Below, piece by piece: positions 36,297 to 47,491 of a stretch of DNA of 64,000 nt. Each line of letters begins with the position of its first letter. The first letter of the stretch is position 1. The stretch covers positions 3,814,001 through 3,878,000 of the forward strand of contig NZ_CP060388.1 of the NCBI RefSeq assembly GCF_014280435.1, in the 5' to 3' direction. Under the pieces are notes generated by a model, which was not told the origin of the DNA, did not search any database, and saw nothing but the letters and a program-made list of their open reading frames with translations. Source of the stretch: Sphingobium sp. KCTC 72723. Lineage in GTDB: Bacteria > Pseudomonadota > Alphaproteobacteria > Sphingomonadales > Sphingomonadaceae. Position numbers and translations under genes: made by a program.

Positions 36297-37349
36297 TCAG
36301 GGCAGCAGCGGGCGGGGCAATGTTTCGTCTATGCCGACATTCTGCGCGATCTGGCGCGCCCATATGGCGACCTTGCCAATTTCCTCGGCATGAAGGTCCA
36401 GCCCTTGCCGAGCGTCGCGGGCGCGTTGCCCGGCGGTGAAGTCTGCGCCATTCTTGGCGTCGCGGGCGAATACCGGGCCGGTAACAATGTCCTCGATTGC
36501 TGCGCTGTCCAGCGCCAGCCCGAACAGTGTCGTCAGTGCGGCCAGACTCTCGCGTGGCCGGGCCATCAGCAATCTACTGTCCAGCGTGTTGACCCTCGCG
36601 CCCAACCGATCGCACAGCCCTTGAAACTGATGGTGCTGCGCCAGCCACCCGGCGGCCGCGACCTGAATATCGGTAAGCCCCAGATAGTCGTCAGGGACGA
36701 TGCCCAGAGGTGCCAGCATCCCTTCGCGCAGCAGTTTGCCAAACAGATCGCGTACCCACAGCCGCCCCCACATCCCCTTGCGCGCGATCGAGGCTAGATA
36801 GGCGTCGAGCGGGGCGTGGAGAAGGAGCGCGCGTGCATCGGGGCGCAGGCCCATGATCGCAGGAATCAGCGGGTTGATGAGGTTGGAAGGCTTGACGATC
36901 ACTGCTTCGCCGGGGGCAAAGGGGCGAGCGAGCAGGCGCAGCCCTTCATCCAGAACCCGCGCCACATCCGCTCCCTTCGCGCCGCGATGCCGCCAGCCGA
37001 CAATGTCGTTGAGCAGCACGGGTTCCTTCAGCCCCATCGCAATGCCCGGCAAGTCGAATATAGCGGCCAGCAAGGTGGAGCAGCAATAAGCGGAATGGAA
37101 AAGGAAATGGACCGATGCGGGCGGCGACGCGAGCGCCACGCCCTCGCTGCGGCGCACGACCAGCGGGGTCGCCGATTGCGGCAGATATTCGTCGATCAGG
37201 AAAGGAATGGTCGCGTGATGGGCGCGGGGGGCGTTGACCATGTGAAAGGCGTCATGCCCCGGATCGTAGCGATGCGCCAGCCAGTCGGCGCTGGCCATGA
37301 CGGTGGCGATAGGCGGGAAAGGCACGGGCATGACGGCAAGCTTTCGCAT
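36297..37349 (-). CDS. Sulfotransferase-like P-loop protein
   Basis: 350 aa. The 5'-phosphosulfate-binding-type loop is probably FLFHSAYCCSTLLAA (about residue 90), and the ALLLHAPLDAYLASIAR segment resembles the 3'-phosphate-binding strand and helix of bacterial sulfotransferases. The rest is poorly conserved. In related clusters this gene lies with a TonB receptor and a TPR/aspartyl-hydroxylase, suggesting a shared modification or uptake task. It points away from the aspartyl-hydroxylase gene (divergent, about 90 nt apart). Sulfation activity is inferred only. Confidence 0.65.
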   Translation of the reverse strand: MRKLAVMPVPFPPIATVMASADWLAHRYDPGHDAFHMVNAPRAHHATIPFLIDEYLPQSATPLVVRRSEGVALASPPASVHFLFHSAYCCSTLLAAIFDLPGIAMGLKEPVLLNDIVGWRHRGAKGADVARVLDEGLRLLARPFAPGEAVIVKPSNLINPLIPAIMGLRPDARALLLHAPLDAYLASIARKGMWGRLWVRDLFGKLLREGMLAPLGIVPDDYLGLTDIQVAAAGWLAQHHQFQGLCDRLGARVNTLDSRLLMARPRESLAALTTLFGLALDSAAIEDIVTGPVFARDAKNGADFTAGQRARDARQGLDLHAEEIGKVAIWARQIAQNVGIDETLPRPLLP

Positions 37350-37441
37350 GGTCGCCAGCGCCGCACAAGCTGCCCCAATAGCTTCGCTTGCCAGTCGGCG
37401 CGCATCTGTTAGCGATGGAGAATAGAAAGCTGGGGGGCTTT

Positions 37442-38722
37442 ATGGATCAGACGGACGCGCGGTTGTTGCAACAGGCAGGGGAGGCGCGGCGGCAGGGCCG
37501 GGTGGCAGACGCGCAAGCGGCTTTGGCGCAAGTGATTGCGCGCCATCCGGGAGAACCACAGGCGTTGAACATGCTGGGGTTGATTGCGCTGGACGGGCGC
37601 GATTTTGCAACGGCAGCGGGACATTTTGAGGCAGCGGCGCAGGCCGATCCGGGGGAAGCGGCACTGTGGATGAACGTGGCGTCGGCGCAGCGCGGGTTGG
37701 CCGATGCGGCGGGCGAGCGGGCGGCGCTGGACCGGGCGCTGGCAATCGACCAGCGCAACCTGATGGCGCAGGTTCGTATGGCGCAGTTGCAGCAACGATT
37801 GGGTGAGGAACGCGAAGCGGCCGATAGCTGGGGCAAGGTGCTGGCGCTGGCGGCGGGGCTGACCGATATACCTGCGCCGCTGGCGCAAACGCTGGCGGAC
37901 GCGCGACAGTTTGTCAGCGATCATAAGGCGCATTTCGCTGCGTTTGTCGAGGCAGGCGTGGCCGCACCGCTGGCCAGCGCCGATCCGGTGTCGCAGCGCC
38001 GGTTCCAGGCCTGTCTGGACCGGGAGTTCGGGCGGCGCACGATCCACCAGAATCACTGTTCCGGGCTGCATTATCCCTTCCTTCCCGCCGACGAATATTT
38101 CGATCGCCAGCATTTCCCGTGGATGGACGCGCTGGAGGCGCAGACCGATGCGATCCGGGCGGAGTTTCTGGCGATGGTGGCCCGCGATGGCGGAAGCATA
38201 CGCCCCTATGTTCGGCAGGATGCGGGAACGCCGCAAAACAAGTGGACGGCGCTGGATGGATCGTTGGACTGGGGCGCTGCGTTCCTGTGGGAATATGGCG
38301 TGCGCAACGAAGCGGTGTGCGCGGCTTGCCCGCAGACGGTCGCTGCGCTGGAGGCGTTGCCCCGCGCGGACATTCCGGGGCGAGCGCCGTCGGCCTTCTT
38401 TTCGCTGCTCAAGCCCCGGAGCCATATTCCCGCGCATACGGGCGTCACCAACACCCGCGCCATCGTGCATTTGCCGCTGATAGTGCCGCCCGGTTGCATT
38501 TTTCGTGTAGGCGACGAAACGCGGGCATGGGAAGAAGGCGCGGCCTTCGCCTTTGACGATACGATAGACCATGAGGCGTGGAACGAGTCCGATCATCTGC
38601 GCGTCGTGTTGATATTCGACATATGGAACCCGCATTTGTCGCTTGCGGAGCAGATGTTATTGAAGCAATTCTATGCCACGGCCGATGCGAGCAAGACGAA
38701 CGACGTTTTTCCGCGCATCTGA
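37442..38722 (+). CDS. TPR protein fused to an aspartyl/asparaginyl beta-hydroxylase domain
   Basis: 426 aa. Residues 1-150 are tetratricopeptide repeats (AQAALAQVIARHPGEPQALN, MLGLIALDGRDFATAAGHFE). The C-terminal ~200 residues are the cupin-like AspH domain: HIPAHTGVTNTRAIVHLPL, GCIFRVGDETRAWEEGAA and DDTIDHEAWNESDHLRVVLI, with the HxG...H...R pattern of the 2-oxoglutarate/Fe(II) dioxygenases. The usual substrate of this domain is Asp or Asn in EGF-like modules; the bacterial target is unknown. GGGGGG precedes ATG 37442. Context is the TonB receptor cluster. Confidence 0.82.
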   Translation: MDQTDARLLQQAGEARRQGRVADAQAALAQVIARHPGEPQALNMLGLIALDGRDFATAAGHFEAAAQADPGEAALWMNVASAQRGLADAAGERAALDRALAIDQRNLMAQVRMAQLQQRLGEEREAADSWGKVLALAAGLTDIPAPLAQTLADARQFVSDHKAHFAAFVEAGVAAPLASADPVSQRRFQACLDREFGRRTIHQNHCSGLHYPFLPADEYFDRQHFPWMDALEAQTDAIRAEFLAMVARDGGSIRPYVRQDAGTPQNKWTALDGSLDWGAAFLWEYGVRNEAVCAACPQTVAALEALPRADIPGRAPSAFFSLLKPRSHIPAHTGVTNTRAIVHLPLIVPPGCIFRVGDETRAWEEGAAFAFDDTIDHEAWNESDHLRVVLIFDIWNPHLSLAEQMLLKQFYATADASKTNDVFPRI

Positions 38723-38785
38723 TCGACGGCATGGCGTTAACCCGGTGATGCGGGGCGCTGTCGTCGCCTTTCTGGGAGATTATCA

Positions 38786-39043
38786 GTGCAGTTATTCAAG
38801 GCAGTCATGGCGTCCGGCCTGATCATGATAGCGCTTCCTGCGCTGGCGCAGGATGGGTCGAAGCTGGACCGGAACGATCCCAATGCGGTGCGGTGCAAGC
38901 GGTTCCAGGTGACGGGATCGCTGGTGAAGAAGGAGCGGGTCTGCAAGACCAACGCCGAATGGCGCACGCTGACCGAACAGCAGAACCGGGATGCCGACGA
39001 TCTGATCACGCGCAGCCGGGCGGGAATGAACCCGAACGGGTGA
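38786..39043 (+). CDS. Small exported protein of unknown function
   Basis: 85 aa with an N-terminal signal (FKAVMASGLIMIALPALAQD). The mature part has VRCKRFQVTGSLVKKERVCK, a two-Cys segment likely disulfide-linked, and RNDPNAVRC...NAEWRT. Sphingomonads carry several such short CK...TGS...KKERVC.T proteins; function unknown. It follows the TPR/AspH gene after 63 nt in the same direction. Confidence 0.75.
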   Translation: MQLFKAVMASGLIMIALPALAQDGSKLDRNDPNAVRCKRFQVTGSLVKKERVCKTNAEWRTLTEQQNRDADDLITRSRAGMNPNG

Positions 39044-39061
39044 TGCGGTGAGGTGGAGAAT

Positions 39062-39090
39062 CGTCACCCCGGATCAAGTCCGGGGTGACG
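39062..39090. repeat. Short perfect palindrome between convergent genes
   Basis: CGTCACCCCGGA (39062-39073) and TCCGGGGTGACG (39079-39090) flank a 5-nt loop. It lies between the small exported protein and the end of clpB. Of the REP-like type common in these genomes; it could attenuate both converging transcripts. Confidence 0.8.
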
Positions 39091-39125
39091 ACAAGGGGGA
39101 AGCATTGCCCCCCCCAGCCAGCTGT

Positions 39126-41705
<2,580 letters not shown>

Positions 41706-41792
41706 AAGATGCCCTTCGTATAACTGCCCCTCATGTGGTGTTGCCCAAAGGCCACACAAGGGGCGATACGCAATTTCCGCAATGGATTGGGG

Positions 41793-43415
41793 TCAGCGTG
41801 GCGCGGGTGCTTTGGGCTGGTCCCCGGCGAAGGCGTCACCGAAGAAATCGTGGGCATACCAGCGTGGCGCTTCCGCCGCGTCGGCGATTTCACGCGCGAT
41901 GGCGTAATTGACGCGGGCGAATTTGGCCGCGGCGTTCCAGTCGAAGGGCAGATCGACCTGATCGGATGGTTGGTGATAGTTGGTCTTGAGGAAATGTTCG
42001 AACGCGGCTTTCCCCGGCCCCGCAAAGCCGGTCATCAGGAATACCGACGGCACACCTTCCTGCACGAAACGATAATGGTCCGATCGGGTGAACAATCCTT
42101 CGGCAGGGAGCGGATCGGGCGAGAGAGTGACGCCTGCGGCCCTGGCGGCGCGGTCCACGATCGGGCCAAGGGTCGAATGTTCCGCGCCGAACGCGACGAC
42201 ATCGGCAAAATCATAGGTCAGGATCGGCATGTCGAGATTGACGACGCCGACCAGCTTGCCGCCAGCGGGCAGCACCGGGTTCTTCGCCAGATATTGCGAG
42301 CCGAGCAGCCCGTCCTCCTCCGCCGTGACCGCTGCGAACACGATGGAGCGTTTGGGGCGTGCGCCGCCTTGCGCAAATGCCCTGGCGACGGCCAGCATGG
42401 TGGCGGTGCCGGACGCATTGTCCATCGCGCCATTATAGATTTTGTCCGCGCCCTTCGCGCTGTCCTTGACCCCATTATGGTCGAGATGGGCCATCAGCAG
42501 CACATATTCATGGGCGAGCGCCGGGTCTGACCCCGGCAACACCGCCAGCACATTGGCCGATGGCGCGGTGCGGACGGTGCTGGCGCGTTCCAGCGTGACG
42601 AGCGGCTTGAGCGCGAAGCCTTTGGGGCGGCCGCCCTTCTTCGCGGCTTCTTTCATGATCGCCGCCAGCGTGCGGCCCGATCCGGCCAGCAGGGCGTCGG
42701 CGGCCGGGCCGTTGACCGAGGCGCTGCCGCGAATGGCGGGGGTGCGGACATAGGGCTGACCCTGCGCGTCGAGCCAGCTGACGACGGGATCATTGCTGCG
42801 GTCGCGCAGTTTTTCCCAGGGCATCCGGGCCAGCAGGCTGGGGCTGGGGATGGTGATGAGGCCGATCGCGCCTGCCTTTTGCGCGGCCAGCCCTTTTTCG
42901 GCGGCAAGATGCGCGCCGACTTCGCTGGGCATCCCGACCGGCGAGCCGGACAGGACGACGGCATATTTTCCGCGCAGGTCGAGGCCGGCATAATCGTCGA
43001 TCTTTTCCCGGTCCGATTGCAGGCCATAGCCGACGAATATTGCTTGGGCGGCGATGCTTTGTTTCGTTTCGCGACCAAAGCCGGAAATGGCGACTTCGCC
43101 GCCATTGGCGAAGCGCTGCCCGCCGATGGTGAGGGCGGCAGGCGTGGCTTTGTCGAGGTCAGCCAGCGCCAGCGTGACCGGTTGATACCAGCTGTCCTTC
43201 ACGGCCTGTTGCAGGCCGAGCGCGGTGAAGCGGGCCGCGACGAAGCGGGCGGCAATGTCATAGCCGCGCGTCCCGGCGTCGCGCCCCTCCAGCAGGTCGT
43301 CGGACAGGAATGTGATGTCGGACCGGATCGCATCGGGCGAAAAGGTCGCTTCCTGCGCCAGCGCGGGGGCGGAGAGGGCAAGCAGGGAAGCGAGGACGGG
43401 CAGGCGGCGGAACAT
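41793..43415 (-). CDS. Exported M28-family zinc aminopeptidase with PA domain
   Basis: 540 aa, signal peptide ending ALSAPALAQ. A protease-associated insert (about 130-260, YAGLDLRGKYAVVLSGSPVG) precedes the M28 catalytic part with zinc and catalytic residues in LLMAHLDHNG, YNGAMDNASGTA, AVTAEEDGLLGSQYL, VVNLDMP and a late His in TNYHQPSDQV. It would remove N-terminal residues from peptides in the periplasm. It is divergent from the M16 peptidase gene (about 150 nt between starts), so the two may be co-regulated. Confidence 0.9.
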   Translation of the reverse strand: MFRRLPVLASLLALSAPALAQEATFSPDAIRSDITFLSDDLLEGRDAGTRGYDIAARFVAARFTALGLQQAVKDSWYQPVTLALADLDKATPAALTIGGQRFANGGEVAISGFGRETKQSIAAQAIFVGYGLQSDREKIDDYAGLDLRGKYAVVLSGSPVGMPSEVGAHLAAEKGLAAQKAGAIGLITIPSPSLLARMPWEKLRDRSNDPVVSWLDAQGQPYVRTPAIRGSASVNGPAADALLAGSGRTLAAIMKEAAKKGGRPKGFALKPLVTLERASTVRTAPSANVLAVLPGSDPALAHEYVLLMAHLDHNGVKDSAKGADKIYNGAMDNASGTATMLAVARAFAQGGARPKRSIVFAAVTAEEDGLLGSQYLAKNPVLPAGGKLVGVVNLDMPILTYDFADVVAFGAEHSTLGPIVDRAARAAGVTLSPDPLPAEGLFTRSDHYRFVQEGVPSVFLMTGFAGPGKAAFEHFLKTNYHQPSDQVDLPFDWNAAAKFARVNYAIAREIADAAEAPRWYAHDFFGDAFAGDQPKAPAPR

Positions 43416-43564
43416 GGTAACCCTTTGCAGTGCATGATCGCACGGAACCTATCGCGGTCCTTCGCGCTGTCCAGCCTGATGCGTATTGCGCTGCTAAAAC
43501 GCCCCGCTATTCTACTGCCATCCATGGGCCGTCCGGTCCGCCCGCTTTTGCCAGAGGCCAGTTC

Positions 43565-46432
43565 ATGATCCAGTCCCATTTGTCGCGCCGCCTGCCCCTG
43601 CTGATCGGCCTGTCCGCGCTGGCGATGACGCCGGTGACGCAGGCGGTGGCGCAGAGCGCGCCTGCCGCCGCCAAGCCTGCGCCGCTGTCCAGCCTGGTGT
43701 CGGCGGTCGACATTCCCTACGAACAGTTCACGCTGAAAAATGGCCTGCGCGTCATTGTCCATACCGACCGCAAGGCGCCGGTGGTGGCGGTGTCGATCTG
43801 GTATCATGTCGGGTCGCGGCATGAGCCGGTGGGCAAGACCGGCTTTGCCCATCTGTTCGAACATCTGATGTTCTATGGTTCGGAAAATGCCGATGGGCCG
43901 TTTTTCGGGCGGCTGGAAGATATTGGCGCGACCGACTGGAACGGGACGACATGGTTCGACCGCACCAATTATTTCGAAACAGTGCCGACCGGCGCGCTCG
44001 ACCGGGCGCTGTTTCTGGAATCCGACCGGATGGGCCATTTGCTGGGGGCAGTGACGCAGACGAAACTGGATGCCCAGCGCGGCGTGGTGCAGAATGAAAA
44101 GCGGATGGGGGAGAATGAACCCTATGGGCTGGTCGAATATGCGCAGCTCGACGCGATGCTGCCCGCTGGCCACCCCTATCGCCATTCCACCATCGGGTCG
44201 ATGGCGGACCTGAACGCCGCCAGCCTTGCCGACGTGCAAAGCTGGTTCAAGACCCATTATGGCCCGAATAATGCCGTGCTGGTGCTGGCAGGCGATATCG
44301 ACGTGCCGACCGCGAAGAAGAAGGTGGAACGCTGGTTCGGCAATATCGCCGCTGGCCCGGCACCGCAGGATATGGATGCGACTGTCCCGACGCTCGACAA
44401 GGATGTCGAGAAGGTGATGAAGGATAATGTCGCGGCGACCCGCCTCTATCGCAACTGGATCGTGCCGGGCGTCAATGGCCCGGATCTGGCGGCGCTCGAT
44501 CTGGCGCTGTCGGTATTTGGCGGGCTGGGTTCCTCGCGCCTCTATTCGACGCTGGTGCGCGATGAGAAGGTGGCGGTGGGCGTGAAGGCCAGCGTCCAGC
44601 CGTTCGAGAAATTGAGCATGGCGGAGATTACCGTCGACGTGAAGCCGGGGCAGGATGCCGTGGCGGTGGGCAAGCGGCTCGACGCGCTGCTGGCCGATTA
44701 TCTGGCCAAGGGGCCGAGCGCCGACGAGGTGCAGCGCGCCGCGACGCAGCAGGTGGCAGGCACGATTTCCGGGCTGGAGCAGGTGGGCGGCTTTACTGGC
44801 AAGGCGGTGACGCTGGCCGAGGGCGCAGTCTATTCGGGCGACCCGGAGAAATATCGCAAGGATCTGGCCGCTTATGCTGCCGCGACCCCGGCGCAGGTCG
44901 GCGACGCTGCGCGCAAATGGCTGGGGCGGCCCGTGTTCAGGCTGACCGTTGCGCCGGGCGAGCGGTCGGCGGCGGACAATGCGCTGGCGGGCAATGCGAC
45001 GATGAAGCCTGCTTATTTCCGTGATCCCGAAGCCGCCGCGCCTGCCGCCGGAACCCCGCCCAAGCCGACGAAGATTGCCGAGCCGCCGATCGAGCCGGTC
45101 GCGGATCTGGATTTCCCCACGGTGGAACATGCCACGCTGAAGAACGGGATAAAGGTGGCGTTCGCGCGGCGGGCGACCGTGCCGACGGTGCGGGTGTCGG
45201 TGGCGTTCGATGCGGGTAACGCCGCCGATGACCGCGCCAAGCTTGGCACGGCGGCGCTGACCACGGCGTTGCTGGACGAGGGGACCAAGACGCGCAGTTC
45301 GCTGGAAATTGCGCAGGAGCAGGAGCGGCTGGGCGCGGCGGTGAGCGCGGGCAACAGCATGGACCGGACCACGGTGGGGCTGTTCGCGCTCAAGCCCAAT
45401 CTGGATGCGTCGCTGGGCCTGCTGGCCGATGTGGTGCGCAACCCCGCCTTTGCGCCAAGCGAGGTCGAGCGGTTGCGCGGGCAGATGCTGACCCGGATCG
45501 CCGCGGAAAAGACCGAGCCGATGGCGATCGCACAGCGCATGTTGCCGCCCTTGCTATACGGAAAGGCGCATCCCTATGGCATCCCGTTTACCGGGTCGGG
45601 CACGGAAAGCGGGGTGAAGGCGGTGACGCGGGCCGATCTGGTAGCGTTCCATGACGGCTGGCTGCGGCCCGACAATGCGAAGATATTCGTGACCGGCGAC
45701 ACCAGCATGGCGCAGTTGCTGCCGCTGCTGGAAAAGCGGTTCGGCGACTGGACCGCGCCTGCCGCGCCCAAGGGGGTGAAGCAATATCGCATGGACCGGA
45801 TGGCGCGCCCGGCGCGGATCATCCTGATCGACAAGCCGCAAAGCCCGCAGTCGATGATTTTGGCGGGCGTGCTGACGAGCAAAAAGGGGACCGACAATCC
45901 GGTGACGCTCCAGTCCGCCAATGAGGTTCTGGGCGGCAGCACCACGTCGCGGCTGACCATGGACCTGCGTGAAGCCAAGGGGTGGGCCTATGGCGCCGGG
46001 ACGTCGCTGCCCGGTGTCAAGGACACGATCCCGCTGCTGGTCTATGCCCCGGTGCAGACCGACAAGACCGGCGAATCCATCATCGCGGCGCGGCAGGACA
46101 TCAAGGATTTCCTGACGACCAAGGGGACGAGCGAGGCCGAACGCAACCAGACGATCAACGGGCAGATATTGTCGCTGCCGGGCAGTTTCGAGACCTCCTC
46201 CGACCTGCTGGGCGCGATGATGCGCAACGACCTGATCGGCCGGGCGGATGATTTCTATGAGACGCTGCCCAAGATTTACCGGGCGATGACGGCGGCCGAT
46301 TTCGACAAGGCGGCGCGTGAGGCTATCAATGCCGACGGGCTGATCTGGGTCGTAGTCGGCGATGCCAAGCTGGTGCGCCCACAGCTTGACGCGGTGGGTT
46401 CGCCGGTGGAAACAGGCACATTGGCTGATTGA
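43565..46432 (+). CDS. Exported M16-family zinc metallopeptidase (two-domain)
   Basis: 955 aa with signal peptide (LPLLIGLSALAMTPVTQAVA). The N-terminal half carries the inverted zinc motif FAHLFEHLMFYGSE (HxxEH) and the downstream Glu in QNEKRMGENEP; the C-terminal half is the degenerate M16 partner (VEHATLKNGIKVAFARRATV) with the paired chamber fold. Two fused halves make a clam-shell protease for peptides. ATG 43565 chosen because it starts the signal peptide and has AGAGG upstream. Confidence 0.9.
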   Translation: MIQSHLSRRLPLLIGLSALAMTPVTQAVAQSAPAAAKPAPLSSLVSAVDIPYEQFTLKNGLRVIVHTDRKAPVVAVSIWYHVGSRHEPVGKTGFAHLFEHLMFYGSENADGPFFGRLEDIGATDWNGTTWFDRTNYFETVPTGALDRALFLESDRMGHLLGAVTQTKLDAQRGVVQNEKRMGENEPYGLVEYAQLDAMLPAGHPYRHSTIGSMADLNAASLADVQSWFKTHYGPNNAVLVLAGDIDVPTAKKKVERWFGNIAAGPAPQDMDATVPTLDKDVEKVMKDNVAATRLYRNWIVPGVNGPDLAALDLALSVFGGLGSSRLYSTLVRDEKVAVGVKASVQPFEKLSMAEITVDVKPGQDAVAVGKRLDALLADYLAKGPSADEVQRAATQQVAGTISGLEQVGGFTGKAVTLAEGAVYSGDPEKYRKDLAAYAAATPAQVGDAARKWLGRPVFRLTVAPGERSAADNALAGNATMKPAYFRDPEAAAPAAGTPPKPTKIAEPPIEPVADLDFPTVEHATLKNGIKVAFARRATVPTVRVSVAFDAGNAADDRAKLGTAALTTALLDEGTKTRSSLEIAQEQERLGAAVSAGNSMDRTTVGLFALKPNLDASLGLLADVVRNPAFAPSEVERLRGQMLTRIAAEKTEPMAIAQRMLPPLLYGKAHPYGIPFTGSGTESGVKAVTRADLVAFHDGWLRPDNAKIFVTGDTSMAQLLPLLEKRFGDWTAPAAPKGVKQYRMDRMARPARIILIDKPQSPQSMILAGVLTSKKGTDNPVTLQSANEVLGGSTTSRLTMDLREAKGWAYGAGTSLPGVKDTIPLLVYAPVQTDKTGESIIAARQDIKDFLTTKGTSEAERNQTINGQILSLPGSFETSSDLLGAMMRNDLIGRADDFYETLPKIYRAMTAADFDKAAREAINADGLIWVVVGDAKLVRPQLDAVGSPVETGTLAD

Positions 46433-46456
46433 CGGCCACGTAAAGGAGTGAATGTA

Positions 46457-46759
46457 ATGGCAAATGTCGATGGCGCTTATGATTGCGTCGCCAAGACGCC
46501 GATGGGCGACCAGAAGGGCGTGTTCACCGTCGTTAGCAGCGGGGAGCGGTTCAACGGCACCTTCGCCGGGATGATGGGATCGCTGGACGTGGTCGATGGC
46601 AAGGTCGCGGGCGATATGCTGACCTGGAAGATGGAAATGACCATGCCGATGCCAATGACGCTGGAGTGCGAAGCGACGGTGAGCGGCGACGCGATCACCG
46701 GCACGATGCAGCTTGGCGCGTTCGGCGCGTCGGCGTTCAACGGCACGCGGCGGGCCTGA
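46457..46759 (+). CDS. Small conserved protein of unknown function
   Basis: 100 aa from ATG 46457, preceded by AAGGAG at 8 nt; a GTG at 46448 is a weaker start. The sequence is a repeat-poor beta-rich fold (DGAYDCVAKTPMGDQKGVFT, GTFAGMMGSLDVVDGKVAG, ITGTMQLGAFGASAFNGTRR), cytoplasmic, resembling short one-domain proteins annotated as hypothetical in sphingomonads. It follows the M16 peptidase by 24 nt, so it is probably co-transcribed. Confidence 0.75.
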   Translation: MANVDGAYDCVAKTPMGDQKGVFTVVSSGERFNGTFAGMMGSLDVVDGKVAGDMLTWKMEMTMPMPMTLECEATVSGDAITGTMQLGAFGASAFNGTRRA

Positions 46760-46767
46760 TATGATGC

Positions 46768-46795
46768 AGGGTCCGGGTGCGCCCCGGACCCTTTC
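46768..46795 (+). terminator. Probable intrinsic terminator
   Basis: AGGGTCCGGG (46768-46777) pairs with CCCGGACCCT around TGCGC, followed by a short TTC run. It lies 8 nt after the small protein gene. Confidence 0.65.
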
Positions 46796-46807
46796 AGAGT
46801 TTGTTTT

Positions 46808-46970
46808 GAAATGCGCCTTTGGCGCATCCGCACCGGCCTTCAAACGAGGCACGTGACTCGTTTGAACCCCACCCGACCGCCCATTCAGGATACACATAGT
46901 GGGCGGTCGGGTGGGGGTGAGGGCCGGTGCGGTAACCGAAATGCGCTCTTTCGCGCATTTCGAGACAGGC
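46808..46970. repeat. Large nested palindrome (~163 nt), dispersed element
   Basis: Outer arms: GAAATGCGCC...CCGCACCGGCC on the left and GGCCGGTGCGG...GCGCATTTC on the right. Middle arms: CCCCACCCGACCGCCCA (46867-46883) and TGGGCGGTCGGGTGGGG (46900-46916). A separate hairpin CAAACGAG...CTCGTTTG (46841-46864) is nested in the left half. One half of the element recurs in the cas9 fossil (26973-27032). It has no gene and looks like a miniature, non-autonomous element. Confidence 0.8.
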
Positions 46971-47008
46971 GCTAAGTAGACAACGACAGAGACATAGACT
47001 CGCCCTCT

Positions 47009-47040
47009 TGCATTTTTTCGTTAGTTAGCTATCTAACGAA
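47009..47040 (+). promoter_or_regulatory. Promoter and MarR-type operator of the efflux operon
   Basis: A palindrome TTCGTTAG (47017-47024) / CTAACGAA (47033-47040) ends one base before the marR ATG (47042). A plausible promoter overlaps it: TTGCAT (47009-47014), 16 nt, TATCTA (47031-47036). Transcription would then start at or just before the ATG, giving a leaderless mRNA that the MarR protein represses by covering the -10 region. Confidence 0.6.
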
Positions 47041-47041
47041 A

Positions 47042-47491
47042 ATGCCTCTTTCCGATCCCAAGCGCGCGCTGGCGCATTATATGGCCCCGGTGGCGCGCGG
47101 ATGGCGTGGCCTTGCCGATGCGACGCTGGCGCAGTTCGGCGTGTCGAACAGTGCGGCATGGTGCCTGATCCATATCGACCGGATCGGTCCCGAAGTGCGA
47201 CAGGCGGCGCTGGCGCAATCGCTGGACATCAGCCAGCCGTCGCTGGTGCGCACACTGGACCAGTTGCAGGCGGGCGGGCTGATCGCGCGCAAGGCGGACC
47301 CGGAGGACAAGCGGTCCAACCATATCCTGCTGACCCCGGCGGGGCAGGAGCTGGTTGGGCGGATCGAGGCGGAACTGGACGCGCTGCGCAACGCCATGCT
47401 GGACGGGATTCCCGAACCGGCGATCGAGATCATGGTCGAAGTGCTGGACCTGCTGAGCCGCCGGATCGCCGAGCGCCGCAACGCGCCATGA
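47042..47491 (+). CDS. MarR-family transcriptional regulator
   Basis: 149 aa. The winged HTH is AALAQSLDISQPSLVRTLDQ, LQAGGLIARKADPEDKRSNH; the DPEDKRSN wing loop is diagnostic for MarR. Flanking helices form the dimer interface. It probably represses its own operon through the TTCGTTAG palindrome immediately upstream and releases on binding an aromatic acid or similar ligand. It overlaps the next gene by 4 nt. Confidence 0.92.
   Translation: MPLSDPKRALAHYMAPVARGWRGLADATLAQFGVSNSAAWCLIHIDRIGPEVRQAALAQSLDISQPSLVRTLDQLQAGGLIARKADPEDKRSNHILLTPAGQELVGRIEAELDALRNAMLDGIPEPAIEIMVEVLDLLSRRIAERRNAP

Noticed and set aside
43199..45130. Long minus-strand frame across the M28/M16 intergenic region
   Set aside because: It is antisense to the M16 peptidase and spans the divergent promoter region; composition (Arg/His/Gln-rich) is typical of a shadow frame.
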